This document shows positions 47,562 to 58,537 of a stretch of 64,000 nucleotides of DNA, piece by piece. The DNA comes from Hymenobacter cellulosilyticus (GTDB lineage: Bacteria > Bacteroidota > Bacteroidia > Cytophagales > Hymenobacteraceae). Position 1 is the stretch's first letter, and the number at the start of each line of letters is the position of its first letter. The DNA lies in the NCBI RefSeq assembly GCF_022919215.1, contig NZ_CP095046.1, positions 5,260,501 through 5,324,500 on the forward strand. Reading direction: 5' to 3'. The notes below the pieces were generated by a model, which was not told the DNA's origin, did not search any database, and was given only the letters and a program-made list of their open reading frames with translations. Both the position numbers and the translations under genes were made by a program.

Positions 47562-47725
47562 ATGGTGAAATGGTGAGGTGGTGAGATGGTGAGTTTTGGT
47601 GTAGCAATGCTAGATCATTGCCACGAACAGCACCTGTGTATAACAATCCGCGAAGCTCCCGCTTAAAACTCAGCCAGCCAAATATCTTCTTTAAAACTCA
47701 CCATTTCACTACTCACAATCTCACC
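47562..47725. repeat. Octamer repeat tracts in inverted orientation
   Basis: A GTGAGATG-like tract at 47562-47597 and an inverted, related tract at 47693-47725 flank a 95-base centre in the gap between the NlpC/P60 and smpB genes. The inner 18 bases of the two tracts match at 16 positions when one is reversed. Confidence 0.6.
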
Positions 47726-47726
47726 G

Positions 47727-48199
47727 CTAGTATTCCCGGGCGCGGTCCATTTCGCGCTTCTGGTCTTTGGCCTTGATATCGTCGCGCTTGTCGAAGAGCT
47801 TTTTACCCTTGGCCAAGGCAATTTCGAGCTTGGCAAAGCCCCGGTCGTTGACGAAGAGGCGCACGGGAATGATGGTGACGCCCTGCTCCTGGGTTTTGTT
47901 GGCGAGCTGGCGCAACTCCTTTTTGTTGAGCAGCAGCTTCCGCTCCCGCTTAGGCTCGTGATTGTTGTAGGTACCCAGGGTGTACTGCGAAATGCTCAGG
48001 TTGTGCACCCACAGCGAGCCGTCGGGGTGGAAGGTGCAGAAGCCGTCCTGCATGTTCACGTTGCCTTCCCGGATGCTTTTGATTTCGGTGCCCTGCAGCA
48101 TCATGCCCGCGTCGTATTTGGCCAGGAAACTGTATTCGTAGCTGGCGCGGCGGTTCAGGATATTAACGCGCTTGGGGTATCGTCTTTTTGTTTGGCCAT
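47727..48199 (-). CDS. smpB: SsrA-binding protein SmpB (one frameshift near the start)
   Basis: SmpB carries tmRNA to stalled ribosomes for trans-translation. The restored length is 157 residues. Typical stretches are VNILNRRASYEYSFLAKY (only after repair), GTEIKSIREGNVNMQDGF, NNHEPKRERKLLLNKKEL and LEIALAKGKKLFDKRDDIK. The frame breaks at GGGG 48174-48177, 23 bases into the gene. The start at ATG 48199 gives MAKQKDDTPKRV after adding one base. No tmRNA gene was seen in the window. Confidence 0.93.
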
Positions 48200-48394
48200 G
48201 ATGGGGTGCAAATGCCGCCGCGCAGCTTGCACGGCGCGGCGGGTATTCTAAAGAGTAGCGTAGGTACGCAAATTCGCGGGATTGGGCGAACCGAATACGG
48301 TAGAGACGCCTATTTGCGTCTCATCGTTGAACAATAACAGCCGCGCCGCCTGGGCAAACAACGTCCGCACCACTTGAGCCGCAGCCAAGCCGTT

Positions 48395-49404
48395 CTACGT
48401 GAGCTTCAGGCGCGGGTCGGGGCTGACCAGTGGCTCGGCAAAGTCCTGGGCCTCGAACTGGAAGTGGGCCGTCATGGCCACCATGCCGGCGTTGTCGGTG
48501 CAGAACTCGAAGTCGGGAATGAAGACCTCCCACCCTTTTTCGGCGGTTAGCTCGGTCAGGGCGGCGCGCAGGCCGGAGTTGGCCGCCACGCCCCGGCCAG
48601 GGCAATCTGGGTTAGCCCGTTGTCCTGAGCAGCCCGCACGAGTTGGCGGAGCAGGGTTTGAATGATGGTGTATTGAATACTGGCGCAGAGGTCGGCCAGG
48701 TTTTCCTGCACGAAGTTCGGATTCTGGGCCGTTTGCTGGCGCAGAAAGTAGAGCACCGAGGTTTTCAGGCCGCTAAAGGAAAAGTCGTAGCCGGGCATGG
48801 CCCCCAACGGAAACGGGAAGCGCGTGGGGTTGCCCAGCTTGGCCTGCTTATCCAGGTGGGGGCCGCCGGGATACGGCAGACCCAGCAGCTTGGCTGTTTT
48901 GTCGAAAGCCTCGCCGGCCGCGTCGTCGATGGTTTGGCCGATAACCTGCATGTCCATGGGACTGCGTACGATGACCAGCTGGGTGTGCCCGCCGCTGACG
49001 GTGAGGCACAAAAACGGAAACGCCGGCCGCGGGGCCCGGATGAAGTGAGCCAGGATGTGGGCCCGCATGTGGTTGACGGCAATCAGGGGCTTGCCCAGGG
49101 CCTGGGCAAAGGTTTTGGCAAACATGCTGCCCACCAGCAAGGAGCCGAGTAGGCCCGGACCTTGGGTGAAAGCCACCGCGTCGAGGGCGGATTTGTCTAC
49201 CTTTGCCCGGCGTAGGGCTTCCTGTACCACCGGAATTAGGTGCTGCTGGTGGGCGCGGGAGGCCAACTCCGGCACCACGCCGCCGTATTGTTCGTGCACT
49301 TGCTGCGTGGCTACTACGTTGGCCAGGATTTCGCCGCCAGCCATTACGGCCGCCGACGTATCATCACAGGAAGACTCGATAGCCAGAATGACGGGGAATT
49401 GCAT
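48395..49404 (-). CDS. tsaD: tRNA N6-adenosine threonylcarbamoyltransferase TsaD (one frameshift)
   Basis: TsaD completes the t6A37 modification of ANN-decoding tRNAs. The restored length is 336 residues. It starts VILAIESSCDDTSAAV, has the metal-binding HMRAHILAH, SGGHTQLV, GEAFDKTAKLLGL and PGYDFSFSGLKTS. The frame breaks at CCCC 48591-48594; one added G yields ALAGGVAANSGLRAAL, the expected continuation. Start ATG 49404 (MQFPVILAIESS) fits the family. It is divergent from tamB. Confidence 0.95.
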
Positions 49405-49641
49405 GCGTATCAGAAGAGTTAGGAGCAGTACTACCGCCTGTTTTACGGCGGATGGCTGCATAATTTTACTACAAAGGTCGTTTAAAACACTAAACCAAGC
49501 CGCTTGTCCAGTGTCTGTGTAGCGTAAAGAGCGGCTGGGGCTTTTCGGCCCTGGTTTGGAAACTATGTTGCCAGCCAGGCAGCCATTGCCGCAAATCCCG
49601 CATCTTCGTACGTAAGCCCAACATTCTCTAGTTCCTTATCT

Positions 49642-52600
49642 GTGCCCCGGTTCGTCTCTATCACGCTTAAAATTCTGCTGGGCCTGCTCCTGTTGCTGGG
49701 GCTGGTGGTAGGTGGCGCGCTGATAGCCCTGCGAATTCCGAGCGTGCAAACCAACCTGGCCCACCGGGCGGCTACCATCCTGACCAAAAAGCTCGGGCAG
49801 CGCGTCATCGTGGGACGCGTGGACGTGCGCCCCTTTACCCGGGTGGTGCTGGAAGGCGTGCGGGTGCTAGACCGGCAGGGCGGCGAGTTGTTCAACATTG
49901 GCAAGGCCGACGCCGACATCGAGCTGTTTTCCCTTTTCGACCCCACTCACCTGCACGTAGGCAAGCTCACGCTGGAAGAGCCGCGCTTTGCGCAGATAAC
50001 CTATGCCAACCAGCCCGACTCCACCAACCTGTCGCAGTTTCTGGCCGCCGTCAAGCGCCTGATTGGGCCCACCGACACGACCAAGGTTGCCAGCAAGCCG
50101 TTCGATTTTAAGATTAAGGCCATTGCCCTACGCAACGGCCGCTTCGTGCTGGACCGCCGCAACGTGGCCCGGGCCGAATCCTACGGGCGTACCATCGACT
50201 ACGCCCACATGTACATCGACAGTATCTACGGCGACGTGAGCCAGCTGTGGCTGCGCGGCGACACGATTCACGCCCAGATTGACGGGCTGCGGGCCGTGGA
50301 TACCCCGTCCAAAACCCGGCTGAAAGAGCTGACGGCCAACATGACTTACGGCGACAAGTTCTGGGAATTTGATGGCCTGGATTTGCGCGTGGGCAACAGC
50401 CGGCTGCGGCCCTACATCAAGTTCAACTACCAGCACTTCCTCAACTTCGTTGATTTTAACGACTCGGTGAAAGTCACGGCCCGGCTGGATTCGTCGCGGG
50501 TATACTCCGACGACATTGCCCTGTTTGCGCCCCAGCCCTTTATCCGGGACCTGAAGGAAACCGTGCTGATTTCGGGCGAGGCCAAGGGGTACGTAACCAA
50601 CTTCACGACCAAGAACCTGGACGTGGTGTACGGCAAGAACACCCGGGTGCGGGGCAACATCAACGTGCAGGGCCTGCCCAACCTGAAGGAAAGCTTCGTG
50701 GAAATGCGCCTCAAGCCTTCGGTTATTGACGGGCGCGACATCCGGCGCTACATTCCGGCCTCGGGCTGGCCCTACGTGGCCCGCCTGGGCACGGTGCGCC
50801 TAAACGGGCAGTTTCTGGGCTTCTACAACGACTTCGTGGCCAACGGCGCCTTCCGCACGGCCCTGGGCGAGGTGGTATCCGACGTGAACATCAAGTTCAA
50901 GACGGACCCGGCTTATTCCACCTACGAAGGGCAGGTAAAGACCACAGCTTTCCAGCTGGGCAAGCTGCTCGGCGACGAAACCATGGTGCGCGACATCACC
51001 ATGAACGGCCGGGTGGAAGGCGTAGGCTTCACGCCCGAACGGGCCCGACTCAAGGCCAACGCCAGCGTGCAGAGCATCTGGCTGAATGGCTACCGCTTCC
51101 GCAACATCACCACCAACGGGCAGTTCAGCCGCCAGTCGTTTGATGGTCAGCTGGCCGTGAATGACCCTAACCTGCAGATTGACGCCAACGGCACCATCGA
51201 CCTGAACAAGGCCCGGCAGGCGTTTGACGTGCAAGCCCGGATCCGGCGCGCCGACCTGCAGGCCCTGGGTTTGACCAAGCAAAGCGTGGTGGTGGCAACT
51301 ACCGCCGACGTGCAGTTTGAGGGCCTCAAGCTCGACAACCTCATTGGCCGGGCCATCCTGCGCAATTCCCGCCTGAGCTTTGCCGGCCGCACCGTGCCCA
51401 TCGACACGTTCGACGTGGTGAGTCAGCGCACCGGAGCCCAGCGCCGCGTGACGGTCCGCTCGGAGGTGCTCAACCTTACGGCCGCCGGCAACTTCAACTT
51501 CAGCACCGTAGCCCGGGACGTGCAAACGCTGCTGACCGAGTACCAGCTCAACTTCGAAAGCAACGACGCGGCTATTGCCAACTACTACCGCCGCAAGCAG
51601 CAGCGCCCCATTCAGGATTACCAGATTGCCCTGGATTTGTACCTGAAGCAGGCCAACCCGGTGCTGCAGCTGTTTGTGCCCAGCCTCACCGTGTCGGACT
51701 TCTCCCGCATCGACGGCTCTTTCCGCAACGGGCCCACCTCGATTTTCTCCTTGGCCGGCCACTTCAACGGCATTCAGTACGACAGTGTGCGGGCCGTGAA
51801 TACCGACTTTGAATTCAACACCAGCAAGCTGCCTTACCAGCCCGAAGTGCTGGCTCAGGCCAACATTACGTCCGAGCGGCAGGTGCTGCCTGGGCTGGGC
51901 AACACCGAGAAATTCTACGTGGAAGGCGTCTGGGACCAGGAGCGCATCAACTTTTCCACGTCCCTAGCCCAAACCAACACGACCAATAAGGCGGCCATCA
52001 ATGGCTCCCTGGTTTTCTTGCCCCAGGCCGTGCAAATCATCTTCCGGCAGTCGGGCGTGAACCTGCTGGGCAAGGACTGGAATATTGCCGCTGACAACTC
52101 CGTCATTATCTCGGGCGGCGGCAAAGAGTTTAACATTCAGAACTTTACCCTGAGCAACGGCCCGCAGAGCATCAGTGCTCAAGGCTTTCTTTCTACCGAC
52201 CCCAGCAAGCAGCTGCAACTGGCCGTCAAGGACTTCGACCTGACCACGCTCAATTCCCTGACCACGCAAAACCTGGCAGGCCGGGTGAATGCGGCCGGCA
52301 CCATCAGCGGCGTGTACGGCCCCTGAAAATTAACAGCACGCTCGGCATCGACTCCCTGCAGTTTGATAAGGTACTGATTGGCAACGTGCGCGGCAGCAGT
52401 GAGTGGAACAACCGCAACGGGCAACTCCTTGTAGATGCCGACGTGCTGCGCAACGAGCAACGCGTGGTGCGAGTGGCCGGGACCTACGCTCCCCAGGCCA
52501 AGGAACAGCAGCTCAACGTAACGGCTGTGCTCGACAATGCCCCGGTGAAGCTGGCCGAGCCCCTGCTCAATTTCCTCTTTAAGGACATGGACGGCACGGC

Positions 52601-54248
52601 CGCGGGCACTCTGCGCCTGACCGGTCGCCTGGCCGCACCCACCCTGACCGGCAACGTGGACGTGACCAACGGCAAGCTCACGTTTATCTACTTGGGCACC
52701 ACCTACACTTTCTCCGACCGGATCCGCTTCAGCGAGGACCGGATCAACTTCCGGGAAATCAAGCTGCGCGACCCGCTGGGCAACACCGGTACGCTCGACG
52801 GCAACATCTTTCACCAGGGCTTCCAGAACATGCGCCTGGGCCTCAGGGCCAGCTTTGCCAAGCTCCTGGTACTCAACACGACCCGCAAAGACAACGAACT
52901 GTACTTCGGCACGGCCTACGCCACCGGCGACGCGGTAATCTTTGGGCCTACCAACAACCTGGTTGTGAATGTGCGGGCCCGTAGCGACGCGGGTACCCGT
53001 CTGTCGCTGCCCCTCGATAATGCAGCTAAAGCTCAGCAAGCCAACTATATAAAGTTCGTAAACCGCAACCTGCGCGACACAGTTACCACCGTGAAGGTAC
53101 CTACGGCTGCCGCGGGAAAGATAGACTTGTCGGGCCTGCGCCTGAACATGAACCTGGACGTGACGCCCGATGCCTACGTGGAAATCCTGCTGGACGAAAG
53201 CACCGGCGACGTAATCAGGGGCACGGCTGCCGGACAGCTGCGCCTGAACATCGACACCCGCGGCGACTTCAACATGTTCGGGCAGATTGAAATTGTGCGC
53301 GGGGCCTACAACTTTACGCTGCAGGGTCTGATTAACAAGGAATTCGTGGTGCGCCCCGGCGGTACCATTTCCTGGAATGGCGACCCGCTGGCCGGCGAGA
53401 TGAACGTTACGGCGGCCTACACCCAGCGCACGTCCCTGGCCCCAATTCTGGGGCAGGCCGCCCTCAATAGCCGGGCCGTGGTGCCAGTAACGGCCGTGAT
53501 GAACCTGACCGGCCCGCTGCTGCTGCCCGTGATTCGTCTGAACCTGGAGTTCAACGACGCGCCCTCGTCCCTGGAAGGCGACCTAGCGGCTTTCACATCG
53601 TCCTTGCGCAACGACGAGCAGGAACTCAACCGCCAGGTATTCAGCTTGCTGGTGTTCAAGCAGCTCTCACCGCCCGGACAGTTCACCCAGATTAGCCTGC
53701 GTGGCAACGACAACACGGTACAGAACAGTCTGGGCCAGATTCTGAGCACTCAGCTGGGTTTGCTCACCTCCCAGATTGACCAAAACCTGGAAATCGACTT
53801 TAACATCAACGGCTTGACGGCCGAGCAGCTGCAGGCGTTGCAGGTACGCCTGAGCTACAACTTCCTCAACGGCCGCCTGCGCGTAACCCGGGAGGGCGGC
53901 TTCAATAGCGGGGCCAACGGCACTGTCAATCCCGACGGCACACCCAACACCACCGGCCAGGCTTCCCTGCTCGGCGATTTGAGCCTAGAGTACTACTTGC
54001 GGCCCGATGGGAAATTCCGGGCCAAGCTGCGCTACGAAACCACGCCCCGCGACTTCAACAACATTACCACCACCGACGAGGCGGCGCGGGCCAACCAGGC
54101 CCGGGCTGGAATCAGCTTGCTCAACACCGAACAATTCGACTCGTTCCGGGAGCTGTTTTCGCGCAAGCGGCTAAGCCGGCGGGCCGCCGCTGCCCGCAAG
54201 GCCCGCGAGGTGCTCAACGTGGACGACGACCCGCGTACCGTTCTCTAG
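49642..54248 (+). CDS. tamB: Translocation/assembly module TamB-like protein (one frameshift)
   Basis: A very large AsmA-like envelope protein, 1535 residues after repair. It begins with one membrane helix (ILLGLLLLLGLVVGGALIAL), followed by long repetitive beta-structure and the C-terminal TamB (DUF490) domain with GQIEIVRGAYNFTLQGLINK, GTISWNGDPLAGEMNVTAAY and a carboxy-terminal beta-rich end. Such proteins bridge inner and outer membranes and are implicated in outer-membrane protein assembly or lipid transport. The frame breaks at CCCC 52320-52323; one C joins SGVYGPLKINSTL. GTG 49642 is used as start; no TamA gene is adjacent. Confidence 0.9.
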
Positions 54249-54372
54249 GTGAAGCTGCACGGAGGAAGCTGATTGTTGAATGCGGCTGGTCGATTGGCTA
54301 ATTCCTCAATTAACCAGCAACAATCCGCCCGCAACATTCACATTCAACATTCCAAAAGTTACCTTTGCCCGT

Positions 54373-55266
54373 ATGGCCCAAAACCGCCCGACCCGCAAGA
54401 AAAAGCTTGGCAGCTACCCGCACCTGATGGTAGTGTTCAGCATTACGCTGTCCTTGCTGGTCATTGGCTTGTTTGGCCTGCTGCTGATTCACGCCCACAA
54501 GCTCTCCAATCTGGTCAAGGAAAACATCGAAATGCAGGTGTACCTCGACCGGGACCTGCCCGAAACCCAGCTGCTTCGGCTACAGCAGGACTTGAGCCGC
54601 AAGAAGTACGTGGCCTACAAAAACGACCAGCCCCAGGTGCGGTTTCTCTCCAAGGAAGAAGGCGCTAAGCAGTTTCTGGACCAGACCGGCGAGGACGCCG
54701 TGCAGTTCCTGGGCGACAATCCCCTGCGCGACGCCTACCTGCTGAAAATCAGCGCCGATTACACCGATTCGACCCAGATGCGGCGCATCGTGCAGGAGCT
54801 ACGGGCCGAGCCGGGCGTGTACGAGGTGGAATACGTGCAGAGCTTTATTGACTCGGTCAACAAGAACCTGCGCAAGATCAGCCTGGTGCTATTAGGCTTT
54901 GCCCTGGTTCTCACGCTGGTTGTTACGGTGCTGATTAACAATACTATCAAGCTGGCCCTGTTCTCCCAGCGCTTCCTAATTCGGAGCATGCAGCTGGTGG
55001 GTGCCACTTCCTTTTTCATTCAGCGGCCTTTCCTGCGGCGGGCTACCTGGCAGGGCTTTGCCAGCGGCGCCATTGCGGCTCTGCTGCTGCTGGCCGGGCT
55101 CCAGTACGCGTATTTGCAGCTGGAAGAGCTGCGCCTGCTGCGCGACGAGCGCCTCATTGGCATCCTGATGGTAAGCATGGTGCTGCTGGGCTGCGGCATC
55201 GGCTTTCTGAGCTCCTACCGCGCCGTGCGCAAGTACCTGGGCATGTCGCTCGACGATTTATACTAA
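54373..55266 (+). CDS. ftsX: Cell-division protein FtsX
   Basis: The permease half of FtsEX, which controls peptidoglycan hydrolysis during division. The 297-residue protein has a first membrane helix (VVFSITLSLLVIGLFGLLL), an external loop domain (about 60-190, with NIEMQVYLDRD and FLGDNPLRDAYLLK) and three C-terminal helices (LVLLGFALVLTLVVTVLI, GAIAALLLLAGLQYAYL, ILMVSMVLLGCGIGFL). Start ATG 54373 opens MAQNRPTRKKKLGSYPHL; no ftsE is adjacent in the window. It heads a plus-strand run ftsX - DUF3098 - uppP - truB - ribF. Confidence 0.93.
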   Translation: MAQNRPTRKKKLGSYPHLMVVFSITLSLLVIGLFGLLLIHAHKLSNLVKENIEMQVYLDRDLPETQLLRLQQDLSRKKYVAYKNDQPQVRFLSKEEGAKQFLDQTGEDAVQFLGDNPLRDAYLLKISADYTDSTQMRRIVQELRAEPGVYEVEYVQSFIDSVNKNLRKISLVLLGFALVLTLVVTVLINNTIKLALFSQRFLIRSMQLVGATSFFIQRPFLRRATWQGFASGAIAALLLLAGLQYAYLQLEELRLLRDERLIGILMVSMVLLGCGIGFLSSYRAVRKYLGMSLDDLY

Positions 55267-55349
55267 GCTAGTGCACGGTGTACAGCACCCCAGCCGTGAC
55301 GTTACAACCTAAAGCACTACGCACCAAACCTTACGCTTCACACACGAAT

Positions 55350-55676
55350 ATGGAACCGAAACAAACTCCCCGCTTTGCCTTCGGCAAGCGCAACTACCGC
55401 CTGATGTGGCTCGGGCTAGCTATTCTGGCAGCTGGCTTTATTACCATGACCCTGGACTCGGCCGACTACGGCGAAGGTTTCCTAGGCATTACCCTGGGCC
55501 CGATTCTGCTGGCCGTGGGCTTTATCATTGAGTTCTGGGCCATTATGGCCAAACCCGGCGACGCCGCGCCTGTAGCTACCGATACCGTCACCCGCGCCGA
55601 AGTTAACGCCCAGCCCATAGCTCCGGCCGCTCCGGTAGCCCCCGCTCCCACGGCTCCTACCTACAAGCGTTCCTAA
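55350..55676 (+). CDS. DUF3098 membrane protein
   Basis: A 108-residue protein. The DUF3098 core is FAFGKRNYRLMWLGLAIL followed by GFITMTLDSADYGEGFLG and a second helix (LGPILLAVGFIIEFWAIM); an alanine/proline-rich tail ends in KRS. Two membrane segments are expected. It regularly sits between ftsX and uppP in this phylum. Its TAA is followed at once by the uppP ATG, so the two are probably translated together. Confidence 0.85.
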   Translation: MEPKQTPRFAFGKRNYRLMWLGLAILAAGFITMTLDSADYGEGFLGITLGPILLAVGFIIEFWAIMAKPGDAAPVATDTVTRAEVNAQPIAPAAPVAPAPTAPTYKRS

Positions 55677-56465
55677 ATGAACTACTGGCACGCCCTGATT
55701 CTGGCTATTGTCGAAGGCTTAACCGAGTTTCTACCCGTTTCCAGCACCGGCCACATGATTATCGTGGCCAACCTGCTGGGCATCGGCCAATTACCGTTTA
55801 CCGAAACCTACATTACATCCATCCAGTTCGGCGCTATTCTGTCGGTGGTGGTGCTCTACTGGCGCCGCTTTCTGCAGAGCTTCGACTTCTACGTGAAGCT
55901 GGCCGTGGCTTTCTTGCCCTTCGGTCTGCTGGGCTTTCTGCTCAAGGATGTCATTGCTGACCTGCTCAAAAGCGTCACGGTAGTGGCTTCGTCGCTGGTA
56001 GTGGGCGGCATTGTGCTGCTCTTCGTGGACCGCTGGTTTAGTGAGTCGCGCAAGCAGGTGACCACGCCCAGTACGCTGCAGGCCCTCAAAATCGGCTTGT
56101 TTCAGTGCCTGGCCCTGGTGCCCGGCGTGTCGCGCTCGGCCGCTACCATCGTGGGTGGCCTGGCCCAGGGCTTCGACCGTCGCTCGGCTGCCGACTTCTC
56201 CTTTTTGCTGGCCGTGCCCACCATGTTCGTGATTACGGCCTACGAGATGTACAAGACCTACAAGGTGAATGCGCCTAAGGTCGAGGACCTCGAAGTGCTG
56301 GCGTTCGGCAATGTCGTGGCCTTCATTGTAGCCCTGCTGGCGGTGAAGTCTTTTGTGAATTTTGTGTCGAAGTTCGGCTTCCGGGCTTTTGGCATGTACC
56401 GCATCATCGTGGGCGTTACCATTCTGGTAATGATTGCCCTGGGAATTAATCTGCACCTGATATGA
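55677..56465 (+). CDS. uppP: Undecaprenyl-diphosphatase
   Basis: UppP (BacA) recycles undecaprenyl diphosphate to the monophosphate lipid carrier of cell-wall synthesis. The 262-residue membrane protein has the catalytic-region motifs EGLTEFLPVSSTGHMIIV near the start and LVPGVSRSAATIVGGLAQGF in the middle. Length and topology are normal and the gene is intact. Its stop overlaps the truB start (ATGA). Confidence 0.96.
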   Translation: MNYWHALILAIVEGLTEFLPVSSTGHMIIVANLLGIGQLPFTETYITSIQFGAILSVVVLYWRRFLQSFDFYVKLAVAFLPFGLLGFLLKDVIADLLKSVTVVASSLVVGGIVLLFVDRWFSESRKQVTTPSTLQALKIGLFQCLALVPGVSRSAATIVGGLAQGFDRRSAADFSFLLAVPTMFVITAYEMYKTYKVNAPKVEDLEVLAFGNVVAFIVALLAVKSFVNFVSKFGFRAFGMYRIIVGVTILVMIALGINLHLI

Positions 56466-57277
56466 GCGAAAACCAACGCACGTTCGACTTTGAAACCGGC
56501 GAGGTTTTGCTGCTTGACAAACCCCTGACCTGGACCTCGTTCGACGTGGTGCGCAAGGTCAAGAACACACTGCGCATCAAAAAAATCGGCCACGCCGGCA
56601 CCCTCGACCCGCTGGCTACCGGCCTGCTGATCTTGTGCACGGGCAAGAAAACCAAGCAGATTGACTTGATTCAGGTCCAGGAAAAAGAGTACACCGGCAC
56701 CTTCCGCCTGGGCCAGACCACCCCGTCGTTTGACCTGGAAACGCCCGTCGATGCCGAGCTGCCCTACGCCCACATCACGCCCGAGCAGCTACAGGAAGCG
56801 GCGCTGGCCTTTACCGGCCCGATTCAGCAGACGCCGCCGCTGTACTCGGCGGTGAAAATCAACGGGGAGCGTGCCTACGAAGTGGCCCGCCGCGGCGACA
56901 CGGCCGAAATTAAGTCCAAGGAAGTAACCATTAAGGAGTTTGAGCTGACCGGCATCAACTTGCCCGACGTGGAGTTTCGGGTGGTGTGCACCAAGGGTAC
57001 CTACATCCGCAGCCTGGCCCGCGACTTTGGCCTGCACCTGGGCTGCGGGGCTCACCTGACCAAGCTTATCCGCACCCGCATCGGGGAGTACCGCGTGGAA
57101 GATGCCCTGACGATGGAAACCCTGGAAGCGTTGCGGCCGCCGCAGCCCGAGGGCGACGCCAGCCGGCCGCCGCGCCCGGCCAAAGCCCGCCGCCCCGAGC
57201 AGCGCGCCGGCCTGGAGTATTTCCAGGCCAGCACCAATCCGGCTCCCGACTCAGACCCGACGGCTTCGGCTTCGTAA
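56462..57277 (+). CDS. truB: tRNA pseudouridine(55) synthase
   Basis: TruB makes pseudouridine 55 in the T loop of tRNAs. The 271-residue protein has VLLLDKPLTWTSFDVV, the catalytic Asp in GHAGTLDPLATGLL, and YTGTFRLGQTTPSFDLE, QTPPLYSAVKINGERAYEVA and CTKGTYIRSLARDFG. The C-terminus carries an extra proline/arginine-rich tail of about 40 residues (PPQPEGDASRPPRPAKARR) beyond the usual end. Translation start overlaps uppP. Confidence 0.96.
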   Translation: MSENQRTFDFETGEVLLLDKPLTWTSFDVVRKVKNTLRIKKIGHAGTLDPLATGLLILCTGKKTKQIDLIQVQEKEYTGTFRLGQTTPSFDLETPVDAELPYAHITPEQLQEAALAFTGPIQQTPPLYSAVKINGERAYEVARRGDTAEIKSKEVTIKEFELTGINLPDVEFRVVCTKGTYIRSLARDFGLHLGCGAHLTKLIRTRIGEYRVEDALTMETLEALRPPQPEGDASRPPRPAKARRPEQRAGLEYFQASTNPAPDSDPTASAS

Positions 57278-57330
57278 AAAGCTACCCGGGCGAGGCTTCG
57301 CTCATTCACCACTACACTTATTTTCCTCCG

Positions 57331-58284
57331 ATGGAAGTCTTTCACGACCCGGCGCAGTTTCCTCACCTCGGCAATGCCACCGTTACGACCGGCACTTTCG
57401 ACGGCGTGCACCTGGGGCACCAGAAGATTTTGCGCCGCCTGCTGGAAGTAGCCAAGCAAACCGGCGGCCCTTCGGTGGTCATTTCCTACTGGCCCCACCC
57501 GCGCCTGGTACTGGAGCCGCCCCTGGCTCATCCCGAGCCCTTGAACATTCAGCTGCTCTCTACGCTGGAAGAACGCTCCAAGCAGCTGGCTGACTTCGGC
57601 GTGGACTATCTGCTGATCGTGCCCTTCACCAAGGAGTTTTCGGAGCTGACCTCGGAGCAGTACATCCAGCAGATTCTGCTCGACACGGTCGGCGCGCGTA
57701 AGCTGGTAATTGGTTACGACCACCGCTTCGGCAAAAACCGGGAAGGCAGCTTCGAGCACCTGAGTCAGCATGCCGACCGTTACGGCCTGGAAGTAGAGGA
57801 AATTCCGCGCGAGGACGTGGATGCTTTGGCTGTCAGCAGCACCCGCATCCGCCGGGCCCTGGAAGCCGGCGACATTCTGACCGCCAACCGCTACCTGGGC
57901 TACAGCTATCCGCTGACCGGCACCGTGGTGCGCGGCAAGCAGCTGGGTCGCACTATTGGCTTCCCCACGGCCAACATGCAGGTAGAAGAGCCCCTGAAGC
58001 TGGTGCCGGCCCGGGGCGTGTACGCCGTTATGGCCACCACTGCCGCTGGCACTCACCACCAGGCCATGCTCAACATCGGGGTACGGCCCACCGTGGCCGG
58101 CAACCTCGATCAGACCGTGGAAACCCATCTGCTCGACTTCGACGGTGACCTCTACGACCAGCCCCTGACCGTGCAGCTGGTGGCCCGCCTGCGCGACGAG
58201 CAGAAGTTCAACGGCCTCGACGAGCTCAAAGCCCAGCTGGCTCAGGATGCCGAGGACGCCCGTCAGCACTTGGTCGGCGGCTGA
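57331..58284 (+). CDS. ribF: Bifunctional riboflavin kinase/FAD synthetase
   Basis: RibF phosphorylates riboflavin to FMN and adenylates it to FAD. The 317-residue protein has the N-terminal nucleotidyltransferase domain (VTTGTFDGVHLGHQKIL, SYWPHPRLVLEP, SSTRIRRALEAGDI) and the C-terminal kinase domain (TVVRGKQLGRTIGFPTANM). Start ATG 57331 (MEVFHDPAQFPHLG) fits. It is intact and closes the operon. Confidence 0.96.
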   Translation: MEVFHDPAQFPHLGNATVTTGTFDGVHLGHQKILRRLLEVAKQTGGPSVVISYWPHPRLVLEPPLAHPEPLNIQLLSTLEERSKQLADFGVDYLLIVPFTKEFSELTSEQYIQQILLDTVGARKLVIGYDHRFGKNREGSFEHLSQHADRYGLEVEEIPREDVDALAVSSTRIRRALEAGDILTANRYLGYSYPLTGTVVRGKQLGRTIGFPTANMQVEEPLKLVPARGVYAVMATTAAGTHHQAMLNIGVRPTVAGNLDQTVETHLLDFDGDLYDQPLTVQLVARLRDEQKFNGLDELKAQLAQDAEDARQHLVGG

Positions 58285-58313
58285 GTTAGGCTTGGTCTGT
58301 TACTCTTAAATTA

Positions 58314-58412
58314 GTCCGTCAAGTCGAGCAAAGCGAGACATCTCGCGTGGCATCGTTTGAGTAGTAATCAGACATCATCACGCGAGATTCCTCGACTCCG
58401 CTCGGAATGACG
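58314..58412. repeat. Dispersed inverted-repeat element 2
   Basis: Imperfect arms (left containing GAGACATCTCGCGTG, right CACGCGAGATTCCTCGAC) flank a 30-base centre. The style resembles the element at 3813-3916, with GAGC/AAGCGA motifs in the arms. Confidence 0.6.
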
Positions 58413-58445
58413 TTCTAACTGCTGCGTCCTGAATTGATACCCGAT

Positions 58446-58485
58446 GAAGCAGCCCGGTTTTCTGTCCAGAAGGCCGGGCTGCTTC
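58446..58485. terminator. Hairpin between ribF and scoA
   Basis: GAAGCAGCCCGG and its exact complement enclose a 16-base loop, in the gap between the two operons. Confidence 0.6.
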
Positions 58486-58537
58486 ATTTCCCGGGCATCT
58501 TGCTATTTTCGACCCGCAAACCCTCCTTTCCCACCCC

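Noticed and set aside
170..52323. Programmed ribosomal frameshifting as an explanation of the broken genes
   Set aside because: No common slippery heptamer plus downstream structure is seen, and too many unrelated housekeeping genes are affected.
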